Part shown: positions 42,851 to 51,457 of the stretch, one piece after another
Layout: each line of letters begins with the position of its first letter
How positions within the stretch are numbered: the stretch's first letter is position 1
Assembly (NCBI RefSeq): GCF_029051685.1
Contig: NZ_JAACFT010000005.1
Span: 1-64,000 of the forward strand
Source of the DNA: Bradyrhizobium sp. CSA207
Lineage (GTDB): Bacteria; Pseudomonadota; Alphaproteobacteria; Rhizobiales; Xanthobacteraceae
Length of the DNA: 64,000 bases
Reading direction: 5' to 3'
The notes under the pieces: model-generated
What the model was told of the DNA's origin: nothing
The model's database searches: none
Seen by the model: the letters and a program-made list of their open reading frames with translations, nothing else
Translations under genes and position numbers: made by a program

Positions 42851-42931
42851 CGTCATTGCGAGCAAAGCGAAGCAATCCAGAAATCTTTCTACGGAGGGAT
42901 TCTGGATTGCTTTGCTTTGCTCGCAATGACG
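42851..42931. repeat. Long inverted repeat with 31-bp arms
   Basis: The left arm (42851-42881, CGTCATTGCGAGCAAAGC...) and right arm (42901-42931) are inverted copies with a single mismatch, separated by 19 bases. It sits between the convergent DUF3126 and thioesterase genes. This kind of GTCATTGCGAGC repeat is common in alphaproteobacterial genomes and may serve as a bidirectional terminator here. Confidence 0.7.
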
Positions 42932-42935
42932 AGCA

Positions 42936-43352
42936 TCAGCGTCGCGGCTGCATAACTCTATCTCTTGCAAGAATGCGCAGGCGGGCCGTGGCATCAGCGA
43001 CGATGCGCCCCTCCGTATCGATGAGCTCCGCTTGCACAATCATGTCGCGCTCCGTCCGCTCGATGACGCGCACTTGCGCCGTGATCGGCCCAACCGTCGC
43101 GGGCTTCAGGAAGCGTGTATTCAGGCTCTTTGTGACCACCGTCAGGTCGGGCGACAGCGCGGCCAGCGCGTACATCCCGGTGGCGGAGTCCAGCATGGCT
43201 GCCAGGAATCCACCTTGGATCGTCCCATGCCTGTTGGTGAATGCGGGCTGAGCCTGGAAACGGATCAGGGCACGCCCGCCCTCGTCCAAGCCGAGCCATT
43301 CGCGTCCCAGCAATTCGGCGCCCGGTGGCAGATTTGCTGCCGCGTCGTTCAT
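42936..43352 (-). CDS. PaaI-type hotdog-fold thioesterase
   Basis: 138 residues. The hotdog-fold signature is NRHGTIQGGFLAAMLDSATG, with the loop and helix of the PaaI/YbgC-like family; the acidic residue in MLDSATG is in the usual catalytic position. The C-terminal strands include MIVQAELIDTEGRIVADATAR. These enzymes hydrolyse acyl-CoA esters; the substrate is unknown. Confidence 0.85.
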   Translation of the reverse strand: MNDAAANLPPGAELLGREWLGLDEGGRALIRFQAQPAFTNRHGTIQGGFLAAMLDSATGMYALAALSPDLTVVTKSLNTRFLKPATVGPITAQVRVIERTERDMIVQAELIDTEGRIVADATARLRILARDRVMQPRR

Positions 43353-43471
43353 TGATCACCGCACCTGTCATGAAACGGCGAGCCTATCAAGAGATCCCTT
43401 CAACAGTCGGTCGCCGCATTGGCGCCTTACGTATCTGGCCTGCAATGGAATGCTTGCGTCTCGGTCGCGGC

Positions 43472-45304
43472 TCAGTCGCACACTTCCGTTTGAGATCCTC
43501 CCATGTTTCCATTCTTCGGGTTAACAATGCGACAGCCTGACTTGACCGGCCGACAGCCTCCATTGTTGCAAAGAATTTGACCAGACGCCTGCGGCTTTGC
43601 GGGTACAGCTTCGATCTGCTTCCGATCTGCGTCCCGCTTCTTGGTATCCTCGCGGGTCGCGACCGGCTTCTTGTCCTGAACCTTTTCGCATTCATTGTCG
43701 TCATTGACGCGATAGCCGGTGCGGCAGGCGATCTTCACGCACGCGTCGCCATCGGCCTTGAAGCCGTGATCGCAGACCAGCGGACAGACCCGGCCCGGCT
43801 TGGCCTTGATGGCATCGAGCGCGTCGAAGCTCGCGAGCTTGGCGTCGAACTTCGTCCCGGCATATTTGTTGAACAGCGTCAGCGAGCGCTGCGACGACGC
43901 ATTCCAGTCGCCATCGGCCGCGGTGACCAGACAGCCGACGCGGCGCAGCTCGGACTGAACCAGCTTCGCAGTCTCTTGCGCCGACAGACTCGACTGCGAT
44001 GAGGTTGGTGTGACAGCCGCAACCTTCTGCGCGGTGTCGGTAACCTGCTGCTTCTCTGTAGTCCGCTGTTCGGCGATCTGCTTGGTGTCATTTGCCAGCC
44101 TGTCGGCAAGCGCCTTCTCGGCGGTCTGCTTGTCGGCCAGCGCCCTGGCCGCCGCGGCCTCGGCTTCCTTCCGGCGCTGCTCGGCGGCGGCCGCCTTGGC
44201 CTCCTCGATCTGCTTGGCTTTCTCCGCCGCGACACGAGCGTCCTCGGCTGTTTTGGCGGCGGCAGCCGCCTTTTCCTGCTCGGCCTTCTTGGCCCGGTCG
44301 ATTGCCAGCCGGGCCTTCTCGTCCTCGGCTTGCCTGGCCTTTTCCGCAGCGGCAGCGCGGGTTTCTTCAGCGGCGATCTTGTTCAATTGCCCCTTGGCGA
44401 GATCGCTATAGAAGCCGCTGGGAAAGCGGTTGAGAAAGGCTGTCCATCCGTCGCGCGTACCAAGCTGGAGCGCCAGCTCGTAGTCGCGCCGGATTTCGCT
44501 GTCGGGGTTGGCCTGCGGCCCGGCCGCCACCGGCTTCGCTGCCACCAGCGAAACGTCATCGCCACCGAGCGAGCCGTACACATACGGCTCCTGCTTGTAG
44601 CCGGTGGTCTTGAGCACATCGTCGCGCACGAAGCCGAACGCCTTGCGCAGATCGAGGCCCGGCATCGGCAGACGTTCGACCAGAGCCGTGGCAAACGGGC
44701 TGTTCTTCGCGTCGCCATCCGAGGCCGTCGAGCCCGCCTTCGCCGCGAAGGCAATCATGGTGTTCGGGCTGGTCGGCTCGACCTTGGCAAGGCCGCGGCC
44801 GATGGCACGGGCGGCAATCGTCCGCTTCATGGTCTTGGCAAAGGGATTGTCGCGACAGGCGTCCAGAATGACGAGCCGGAGCTGCTTGGCGGGTTCGACG
44901 GCGAACAGGGCCCGGTCCAGCGGCAGCGTTTCGTCGAGGACGTCGCTGTCGGTCTCGAGCGTCGCGTCGGTGGGGATCAGGTAATTGGTCCCGTCGAGCT
45001 CAATGCCGTGACCGGCATAGTAGACCACCGCAACGTCGGCCTCGCGGGCCTTGCCGCCAAACTCGCGCAGCGCCTTGCGCATCTCGGCCACGTTCAGGTC
45101 GAGCTTGACGTCGACCGTATCGAAGCCGGCCTTTCTGAACATGCCGCCGACCAGTGCGGCATCGTTCGCGGGGTTCGCCAGCCTTGCCACGTTCTTGTAG
45201 GCCGAGTTGCCCATGACGAGCGCGACGCGCTTCTCGGCGTGCGCGGAGCCGCAACCTAACCAGACTGCAAATATCAATAAGGCAATTGGCCGAAGCGCGC
45301 TCAT
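43472..45304 (-). CDS. Caspase-family protein, paralogue A
   Basis: 610 residues with a signal peptide (cleavage after GSAHA). The peptidase C14-like domain follows: EKRVALVMGNSAYKN, catalytic His99 in YYAGHGIEL and Cys150 in LDACRDNPF. A long Ala/Glu/Lys-rich coiled coil spans about 300-420. A peptidoglycan-binding-like domain (SELRRVGCL...FNKYAG) follows, then a cysteine-rich C-terminus (VCPLVCDHGFK, CRTGYRVNDDNECEK, CNNGGCRP). The second paralogue lies 95 bases upstream with the same layout; the pair looks like a tandem duplication. Confidence 0.85.
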   Translation of the reverse strand: MSALRPIALLIFAVWLGCGSAHAEKRVALVMGNSAYKNVARLANPANDAALVGGMFRKAGFDTVDVKLDLNVAEMRKALREFGGKAREADVAVVYYAGHGIELDGTNYLIPTDATLETDSDVLDETLPLDRALFAVEPAKQLRLVILDACRDNPFAKTMKRTIAARAIGRGLAKVEPTSPNTMIAFAAKAGSTASDGDAKNSPFATALVERLPMPGLDLRKAFGFVRDDVLKTTGYKQEPYVYGSLGGDDVSLVAAKPVAAGPQANPDSEIRRDYELALQLGTRDGWTAFLNRFPSGFYSDLAKGQLNKIAAEETRAAAAEKARQAEDEKARLAIDRAKKAEQEKAAAAAKTAEDARVAAEKAKQIEEAKAAAAEQRRKEAEAAAARALADKQTAEKALADRLANDTKQIAEQRTTEKQQVTDTAQKVAAVTPTSSQSSLSAQETAKLVQSELRRVGCLVTAADGDWNASSQRSLTLFNKYAGTKFDAKLASFDALDAIKAKPGRVCPLVCDHGFKADGDACVKIACRTGYRVNDDNECEKVQDKKPVATREDTKKRDADRKQIEAVPAKPQASGQILCNNGGCRPVKSGCRIVNPKNGNMGGSQTEVCD

Positions 45305-45398
45305 TTCAGCCTCAAATCAGAATACGACGAGAGTATTCGGAGAGTTCTGCCACCAACACGATTCATGTACAGGTTTCCTCCTCGCCTGGCGCTCGTCG

Positions 45399-47249
45399 TC
45401 AGTTGCAGACTTCGCTGTTCACAAGAGTGCTGCTGTACCAACGTGTTTGTGCAACGCGACAGCCGGGTCGGACGGGACGACAGCCCGCACCGTTGCAAAC
45501 CATTTGCCCAGACGCGGAGGGCTTCGCTGGTGCCGCTTCGGTTTGCTTCCGCTCCGCGTCTCGCTTTTTAGTGTCTTCGCGGGTCGCAACCGGCTTCTTG
45601 TCCTGCACCTTTTCGCATTCATTGTCGTCATTGATGCGATAGCCGGCGCGGCATGTGATCTTGACGCAAGCATCGCCGTCGGCCTTGAAGCCGTGATCGC
45701 ACACCAGCGGGCAGACCCGGCCCGGCTTGGCCTTGATGGCGTCGAGCGCGTCGAAGCTCGCCAGCTTGGCGTCGAACTTCGTCCCGGCATATTTGTTGAA
45801 CACCGTCAGCGAGCGTTGCGATGACGCATTCCAGTCACCATCGGCCGCGGCGCCTAGACAGCCGACGCGGCGCAGCTCGGATTGAACCAGCTTCGCCGTC
45901 TCTGCGGGGGACAAGGTTGGCTGTGATGAGGTCGGGGCAATGGCTGCAACTTTCTGCTCACTATCACCCAGCGCCTTCTTTTCTGCCGCCTGCTTCTCTG
46001 CGATCTGCTTGGCTTGCAATTCGGCGGCAGCCCTGTCGCTCGCGGTCTTGTCGGCGAGCGCCTTCTCGGCGGCCTGCCTGTCGGCCAGCGCCTTGGCCGC
46101 TGCGGCCTCGGCGTCCTTCCGACGCTGCTCGGCGGCGGCCGCCTTGGCCTCCTCGATCTGCTTGATCTTCTCCGCCGCTGCCTTGGCGTTCTCAGCGGCC
46201 TTAGCGGCCGCAGCGGCTTTCTCCTGCTCGGCCTTCTTGGTGCGGTCGAGTGCCAGCCGGGCCTTCTCGTCCTCGGCTTGCCTGGCCTTGTCCGCAGCGG
46301 CAGCGCGGGTTTCTTCAGCGGCGATCTTGTTCAACTGGCCTTTAGCGAGGTCGGCATAGAAACCGCTGGGAAAGCGGTTCAGGAAGGCCGCCCATCCTTC
46401 ATGCGTGCCAAGCTGGAGCGCCAGCTCATAGTCGCGCCGGATTTCGCTGTCGGGGTTGGCCTGCGGCCCGGCCGCCACCGGCTTCGCTGCCACCAGCGAA
46501 ACGTCATCGCCACCGAGCGAGCCGTACACATACGGCTCCTGCTTGTAGCCGGTGGTCTTGAGCACATCGTCGCGCACGAAGCCGAACGCCTTGCGCAGAT
46601 CGAGGCCCGGCATCGGCAGACGTTCGACGAGAGCCGTGGCGAACGGGCTGTTCTTCGCGTCGCCGTCCGAGGCGGTCGAGCCCGCTTTCGCCGCGAAGGC
46701 AATCATGGTGTTCGGGCTGGTCGGCTCGACCTTGGCAAGGCCGCGGCCGATGGCGCGGGCGGCAACCGTGCGCTTCATGGTCTTGGCGAACGGATTGTCG
46801 CGACAGGCGTCCAGGATGACGAGGCGCAGTTGCTTGGCCGGCTCGATCGCAAACAGCACTCTGTCGAGTGGGAATGCCTCATCGAGAACATCGGTATCGG
46901 TCTCCAAGGCGGCATCGGTAGGGATCAGATAGTTGGTGCCGTCAAGCTCGATGCCATGGCCGGCGTAGTAGATGACCGCGACATCTGCCTCGCGAGCCTT
47001 GCCGCCAAATTCGCGCAGCGCCTTGCGCATGTCGACCACGTTCAGGTCGAGCTTCACGTCGACCGTATCGAAGCCGGCCTTCCTGAACATGCCGCCGACC
47101 AGCGCGGCATCGTTCGCGGGGTTCGCCAGCCTCGCCACGTTCTTGTAGGCCGAGTTGCCCATGACGAGCGCGACGCGCTTCTCGGCCAGCGCAGAGCTGG
47201 TCCCGAGCCAAGTCGCAAGAATCAATAAAACAAACAGCCGAAGCCGCAT
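45399..47249 (-). CDS. Caspase-family protein, paralogue B
   Basis: 616 residues from ATG 47249, which has a G-rich ribosome site; the ATG at 47267 would add six residues. Signal peptide, then a C14-like caspase domain with His98 in YYAGHGIEL and Cys149 in LDACRDNPF. The coiled coil is slightly longer than in paralogue A and the cysteine-rich C-terminus ends differently (CNGAGCRPVRPGC). The caspase domain is almost identical to paralogue A, including the long conserved run around the catalytic Cys, so the duplication is recent or under gene conversion. Periplasmic location is expected. Confidence 0.85.
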   Translation of the reverse strand: MRLRLFVLLILATWLGTSSALAEKRVALVMGNSAYKNVARLANPANDAALVGGMFRKAGFDTVDVKLDLNVVDMRKALREFGGKAREADVAVIYYAGHGIELDGTNYLIPTDAALETDTDVLDEAFPLDRVLFAIEPAKQLRLVILDACRDNPFAKTMKRTVAARAIGRGLAKVEPTSPNTMIAFAAKAGSTASDGDAKNSPFATALVERLPMPGLDLRKAFGFVRDDVLKTTGYKQEPYVYGSLGGDDVSLVAAKPVAAGPQANPDSEIRRDYELALQLGTHEGWAAFLNRFPSGFYADLAKGQLNKIAAEETRAAAADKARQAEDEKARLALDRTKKAEQEKAAAAAKAAENAKAAAEKIKQIEEAKAAAAEQRRKDAEAAAAKALADRQAAEKALADKTASDRAAAELQAKQIAEKQAAEKKALGDSEQKVAAIAPTSSQPTLSPAETAKLVQSELRRVGCLGAAADGDWNASSQRSLTVFNKYAGTKFDAKLASFDALDAIKAKPGRVCPLVCDHGFKADGDACVKITCRAGYRINDDNECEKVQDKKPVATREDTKKRDAERKQTEAAPAKPSASGQMVCNGAGCRPVRPGCRVAQTRWYSSTLVNSEVCN

Positions 47250-47553
47250 TCCAGCCCCCGAATGCAATAGCGTCAGAGTATTCGCAGAATGGCCAAAATG
47301 CTATCCGGCGATCAGTGATATCAGTCACACATCCGCGGGGCCATCCCAGAAACTACGGGTGGAAGATGCATGACCGCACCATTCAAACCAATCTTCCCAT
47401 GATGCCATTATGCCCCTGTTTTGCCCGACGGATCAACGGCTATTCGAAAAATACGAAAATGCTCGATGCTGCCGATGCTTGGCTACTGTGCATGGGGTTG
47501 TTTTCGAGTTTTTATTTTTGGAGGCTCCAGCCGATCCCGCGGCGGGGCCGCGC
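47250..47553. promoter_or_regulatory. Promoter region of the caspase pair
   Basis: About 300 bases upstream of paralogue B and downstream of the 236-residue gene. The part at 47,290-47,330 is AT-rich. No gene was supported here. Confidence 0.35.
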
Positions 47554-48264
47554 TCAGCCCCTCGGCCCGCGCAACTGCAGCGCCAGCCTGTCCATCGCTT
47601 CAGTCACCTCGCGCCATTGCGACAACCACTTCCGCGGAAAGCGGAAGGTGAGGTCGGCGCCGCCGATGCGGCGTTCGGAAAGGCACATGCCCGGGGTGGC
47701 CGCATCGCGCGTGCAACGTGCGGTCAGTACCGGGCTTGCAGCCGAATAGAGGTCTTCGCCGGCATAGGGCGTATCGCTGCGAAACATTCGCATCGTCAGC
47801 CCGTCCTCGGGCATCGTCGCGGCCTGGTCGAGATAGCGCGGATAGATCGTGCCGACGCGCTGCTCCGGCGCCAGCGCATCGTGATGCGCTGCGATCGACA
47901 GGAAGATGCGGTCGATCGCTTGCAGCGTCGTATCCACGCTGTCGACGGTGACATGCTTCGGTGCCCCCGGCGACTCGAGCGAGGGATAAAGAAAGTCGAG
48001 GTCGATGCGTTCCTGCGGCCCCGAGTGCCGCTGGATCTTCATTCGGATCGCCGCCGCCGGCAGGTTGAACAGCGTGCCGCCGATGCTCACGGGCAGCTTG
48101 TCCGGAGCGTTGGCGCCGCCACCGGCACCCCAGGTCGGCCACAACAGATAGGCGACAAGCGCGATGGCAATCACCGCGCAACCGCCACTGAGCGCGATCG
48201 GGAGCAAATGAGCCCGGGTTCGCGTGCTGCGGGACGGAGGGGAAGTTGCCGAAAACAACGTCAT
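47554..48264 (-). CDS. Hypothetical membrane-anchored protein
   Basis: 236 residues. A short cytoplasmic N-terminus with basic residues leads into one membrane segment (LSGGCAVIAIALVAYLLWPTW), followed by a Gly-rich linker and a 170-residue periplasmic domain with one cysteine pair (ARCTRDAATPGMC). The periplasmic domain is not recognised. It is convergent with no gene and shares a divergent promoter region with the 109-residue gene. Confidence 0.65.
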   Translation of the reverse strand: MTLFSATSPPSRSTRTRAHLLPIALSGGCAVIAIALVAYLLWPTWGAGGGANAPDKLPVSIGGTLFNLPAAAIRMKIQRHSGPQERIDLDFLYPSLESPGAPKHVTVDSVDTTLQAIDRIFLSIAAHHDALAPEQRVGTIYPRYLDQAATMPEDGLTMRMFRSDTPYAGEDLYSAASPVLTARCTRDAATPGMCLSERRIGGADLTFRFPRKWLSQWREVTEAMDRLALQLRGPRG

Positions 48265-48486
48265 GAAACTTGCGCGACTGAGCCGGAGGTCGGCCGGTGG
48301 CCGACGAATCAGCGCAAATATGCCACGCGGCGGCGGTTTCGCGGAGGGTTCCCGGCTGCTGGGAACGGGAGAGGGCCCTGCGCTGGCGGGGAGGCGGCGT
48401 TAACCTTCGCTTAAGGATAATGTAGCGTTAACCGGCACTATTTGTCACAGGAAGACGCCGGCGTTGCGTATGGGCGGACCGTTCCG

Positions 48487-48816
48487 ATGACACCTGAAGC
48501 TTTCAACACTTTCTTCTCGATCTGCATCGGTTTCGCGCTCGCGGGCGCCCTCGTGAACGGATACCAGGCCTTGGCGCAGCGGCCCGCCGGTTTCGGGCTG
48601 TTGCAGGAGGGCGTGGCCCCCAAGACTTTTGCGGCAGTGCCGTTCCTGGTCTTCGCCGCCCCCTTCATCATCATGCGCAACACGCTGCGCGGGATGCGGG
48701 TGGAAAGCCGCCGCGTCGAGTTCGTGATGATGGCGACCGTCATCGCCGGCTTCTGGAGCATGATGAGCGGCACTTTCTTCCTGATGACGCTGCGCGCAGC
48801 CGGCGTTCTGACCTGA
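48487..48816 (+). CDS. Small membrane protein (DUF6949-like)
   Basis: 109 residues from MTPEAFNTFFSICIG. Three hydrophobic segments are visible: FFSICIGFALAGALVNGY, AAVPFLVFAAPFIIM and FVMMATVIAGFWSMMSGTFF. The cytoplasmic loop between the second and third carries NTLRGMRVESRRVEF. I recall similar small proteins in Rhizobiales but the function is unknown. ATG 48487 is preferred over the frame start at 48442. Confidence 0.65.
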   Translation: MTPEAFNTFFSICIGFALAGALVNGYQALAQRPAGFGLLQEGVAPKTFAAVPFLVFAAPFIIMRNTLRGMRVESRRVEFVMMATVIAGFWSMMSGTFFLMTLRAAGVLT

Positions 48817-48915
48817 CAGACGCGGAAGGCCCGGCAAGGCGGCCCTTTGCCTGATGCGGCGCGTTTCGCTATGCAGGTCCAAAGCGCGATCGTTGATCGC
48901 GCTTCTGCTCTTTGT

Positions 48916-48966
48916 GCGCATGATCTTTCCGGAAAACCGCTGCACACTTTTCCGGATCATGCGTTA
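48916..48966. repeat. Palindromic intergenic repeat, copy 2
   Basis: It is the reverse-complement copy of the repeat at 39,152-39,207 (GCATGATC...CCGGAAAACCGC...GGATCATGC), located just before the carbonic anhydrase gene. The two copies differ at only a few positions. Confidence 0.7.
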
Positions 48967-48983
48967 GGTGACAGGAGACCCCC

Positions 48984-49514
48984 ATGGCGATCTACGAGCT
49001 CGACGGGCAGGCGCCCGATCTTCCCGCCGACGGCAACTATTTCATCGCGGAGACCGCGACCGTGATCGGCCGCGTACGCCTGAAGCCGGGCGCGAGCGTC
49101 TGGTTCGGCGCGGTGCTGCGCGGCGACAATGAGTGGATCGAGATCGGCGAGGGCGCCAACGTGCAGGACGGCTCGACCTGTCACACCGATCTCGGCTTTC
49201 CGCTGGTCGTCGGCCAGAACTGCACCGTCGGCCACAACGTCATTCTGCACGGCTGCACCATCGAGGAGGGCGCGCTCGTCGGCATGGGCTCGATCGTGAT
49301 GAACGGCGCCAGGATCGGCCGCAACAGCATCGTCGGCGCCGGCTCCGTCATCACGGAGGGCAAGGAATTTCCCGAGCGCTCGCTGATCATCGGCTCGCCC
49401 GCGCGCGTGGTCCGCACGCTTGACGACACCCAGGTGCAGAAGATGGGGAGCGCGGCAAGGTTCTATATCGCCAACGGGCCGCGCTTCAAGAAGGGCCTGA
49501 AGCGGATCGGGTGA
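48984..49514 (+). CDS. Gamma-class carbonic anhydrase-like protein
   Basis: 176 residues. Left-handed beta-helix protein of the gamma carbonic anhydrase/YrdA family. The metal-binding histidines are visible in STCHTDLG and TVGHNVILHG. The hexapeptide repeats run from about residue 20 to 130. The length and motif spacing match the short (Cam-H/YrdA) forms, whose activity is uncertain. The PAS gene begins two bases after its stop, so the two are co-transcribed. Confidence 0.88.
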   Translation: MAIYELDGQAPDLPADGNYFIAETATVIGRVRLKPGASVWFGAVLRGDNEWIEIGEGANVQDGSTCHTDLGFPLVVGQNCTVGHNVILHGCTIEEGALVGMGSIVMNGARIGRNSIVGAGSVITEGKEFPERSLIIGSPARVVRTLDDTQVQKMGSAARFYIANGPRFKKGLKRIG

Positions 49515-49515
49515 C

Positions 49516-50706
49516 ATGCACGCCTCGGTGCACCCGGCACCTACAAGCGTTCCATACCGTAAGAATACCGAGACCCTCGAGCGAATTTACAGGCAGCGCG
49601 CCCGCGAGGCGGACGAGCTCGCCAACGAGAACCGCTACGCCGCGGCCTATCTGTTCGCGCTCGGCCTTACGGCGCTGCTGCTCGCGGCGCTGAACGTCGT
49701 TGTGATGCGCGGCTCGGTGGTCGGCGCGCTGTCCGAGATCACGCAGGCGACCGATCGGATCGCCGCCGGCGACGTCACGAGCGAAGTGCCGCATCTGTAC
49801 CGTCATGACGAAATCGGCCGCCTCGCGCGCGCTGTGCAGAACTTCCGCGATGCCGTCGCGCGCATCTTCGAGCTCGAGGAGCTCGAGCTCGGCACCGCGC
49901 AGGCGCGCGACGCGGCCAGGACCGAACGGGACAAGTTCAACGACAAGTACCAGGCCAAGAAGTGGCAGCTCTCGGCTGCGATCAACAGCATGCCACAGGG
50001 CCTGATCATGCTCGACGGCAAGGCGGCCGTGGTCGCAATGAACGCCAACTACCGGCAGATCTACAACCTGCCCGAGACGATCCAGGCCGGATCGACGCTC
50101 GAGGATATCCTCCAGCATCGGGTCAAGAGCGGCCTGTTCAGCGGCGATGTCGCGAAATATGTCTCGGGTGTTCTCGACCGGATCGCCAGGCGCGAGCCGA
50201 CGGCCTACGAGATCAGCTTGAATGACGGCCGCACCATCAAGATCTACGAGCGTCCGATGGACGGCGGCGGCTGGGTGTCTGTGCAGGAGGACGTCACCGA
50301 ACAGCGTCAGCGTCAGCGCATCCTCGAGCGGATGGAGCGTTTCCTCGCCACCATCATCGAGAATGTGGCGGAAGGCATCATCGCCAAGGATGCGCGCAAT
50401 CTGCGCTACGTCTTCGTCAACAAGGCCGCCGAGAAGATGATCGGCATGTCGAGCGGCGAGATCATCGGCAAGACCGCGCGGGAATTGTTCTCCCCGGAGA
50501 CGGCCGAATTGATCGAGCGGCGCGACCGGCAACTTCTCGCGCAGAAGCAGCAGCTCGAACCGATCGTCGATGTCGTCGACAATCCCAAGCGGGGCCGACG
50601 CGTAATCTCCGCCCGCCGGGTCCAGATCGGCGGCGCCGGCGAGGAGTCCCACATGTTCGTGACCATGGTCGAGGATCGAACCGAGACGATGGTGGCGGCC
50701 GCATAG
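49516..50706 (+). CDS. HAMP-PAS-PAS protein without output domain
   Basis: 396 residues. One membrane segment (AAAYLFALGLTALLLAALNVVVM) is followed by a HAMP domain (ITQATDRIAAGDVTSEVPHLYRHDEIGRLARAVQNF), a coiled coil, and two PAS domains, the first near AAINSMPQGLIMLDGKAAVV and the second near FLATIIENVAEGIIAKD. No kinase, GGDEF, EAL or methyl-accepting domain follows. Typical membrane sensors with HAMP have two membrane segments and an extracytoplasmic domain, so the N-terminus also looks short. It may be truncated at both ends. Confidence 0.7.
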   Translation: MHASVHPAPTSVPYRKNTETLERIYRQRAREADELANENRYAAAYLFALGLTALLLAALNVVVMRGSVVGALSEITQATDRIAAGDVTSEVPHLYRHDEIGRLARAVQNFRDAVARIFELEELELGTAQARDAARTERDKFNDKYQAKKWQLSAAINSMPQGLIMLDGKAAVVAMNANYRQIYNLPETIQAGSTLEDILQHRVKSGLFSGDVAKYVSGVLDRIARREPTAYEISLNDGRTIKIYERPMDGGGWVSVQEDVTEQRQRQRILERMERFLATIIENVAEGIIAKDARNLRYVFVNKAAEKMIGMSSGEIIGKTARELFSPETAELIERRDRQLLAQKQQLEPIVDVVDNPKRGRRVISARRVQIGGAGEESHMFVTMVEDRTETMVAAA

Positions 50707-50733
50707 ATCGGCTGCGCCATGGCAAGCGAAGCG

Positions 50734-50898
50734 TCAGCTTCGCTCGGACTTGCGCGCTTTAATCGCACCGGCGACCTTCTCGTGACCGGCGGCCCACAGC
50801 GCATGCTCGTCGCTGCCGTCCTGGTACGGATTGGCTTCGGCCGGAATGTTCTCGCTCGCGGCGCGTTCGCCCTCTGCAAAGGGATCGCGATCGGTCAT
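50734..50898 (-). CDS. Ribosome modulation factor-like small protein
   Basis: 54 residues starting MTDRDPFAEGERAASENIPA. The pattern P-F-x-E-G then NPY..G and HALWAAGHEK resembles the Rmf/CrpP-type fold, in which an N-terminal helix and a tryptophan-containing second helix pack together. Such proteins bind ribosomes or other targets in stationary phase. The frame opens at 51030, but the start at 50898 gives the compact domain and a GGAAGG ribosome site. Confidence 0.65.
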   Translation of the reverse strand: MTDRDPFAEGERAASENIPAEANPYQDGSDEHALWAAGHEKVAGAIKARKSERS

Positions 50899-51015
50899 CG
50901 TGATTTTGCCTTCCGCCTCTTTGCTCTCAAGCGGATGTGACGGGATTTGTTCCGGAACCGGTGTTTGCCGCGGCCGTTGACCGGTAAGGGAGACTTTGCC
51001 AAGGGAGAATTTGCG

Positions 51016-51354
51016 ATGGCCGCATCGCATGCAACTGTTTCAATCAAGGCCTTGATCGTGATCTGCGGCATCGTCGCAATGCCGGTCGCATCGCTTGCCC
51101 AAGGCACCGGTAGCACAGGTAGCACAGGCAGCACTGGCAGCACTGGCGGCTCCGCCGGATTGAGCGGCGGCGTTGCCAATTCTCCGGCGCCGCCACCCGG
51201 CACCAACAGCCTCGGCACCGCGCAGTCGTCCGGCCCGAACGCGGCGCGCGGGACCACCACAGACGGCGGCGCGGGTGCGTCCGCCGATGCGACCGTGAGT
51301 GAAGAGAACAGGCTGCTCGACAAGAAGATGAAGAGCATCTGCCGCGGCTGCTGA
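51016..51354 (+). CDS. Secreted Gly/Ser/Thr-rich protein
   Basis: 112 residues. A signal peptide (IKALIVICGIVAMPVASLAQ) is followed by a Gly-Ser-Thr repeat coded by a tandem 9-base repeat (51,107-51,145). The rest is polar and disordered apart from a short C-terminal helix (SEENRLLDKKMKSICRGC). The start at 51016 is supported by AAGGGAG. The function is unknown. Confidence 0.6.
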   Translation: MAASHATVSIKALIVICGIVAMPVASLAQGTGSTGSTGSTGSTGGSAGLSGGVANSPAPPPGTNSLGTAQSSGPNAARGTTTDGGAGASADATVSEENRLLDKKMKSICRGC

Positions 51355-51457
51355 CGTTCGCGCGGAAGTGAGACAGGGTGGCTGTCAGGAACGCCCGGGT
51401 GACATTAGCTTGATCTTGCTTTGGAGCGTGGAGCGTGTCCACGCGGAGGATCGAGTG

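Noticed and set aside
51107..51150. Tandem 9-base repeats as a possible regulatory array
   Set aside because: They are in frame within a Gly-Ser-Thr coding repeat of a secreted protein and need no other explanation.
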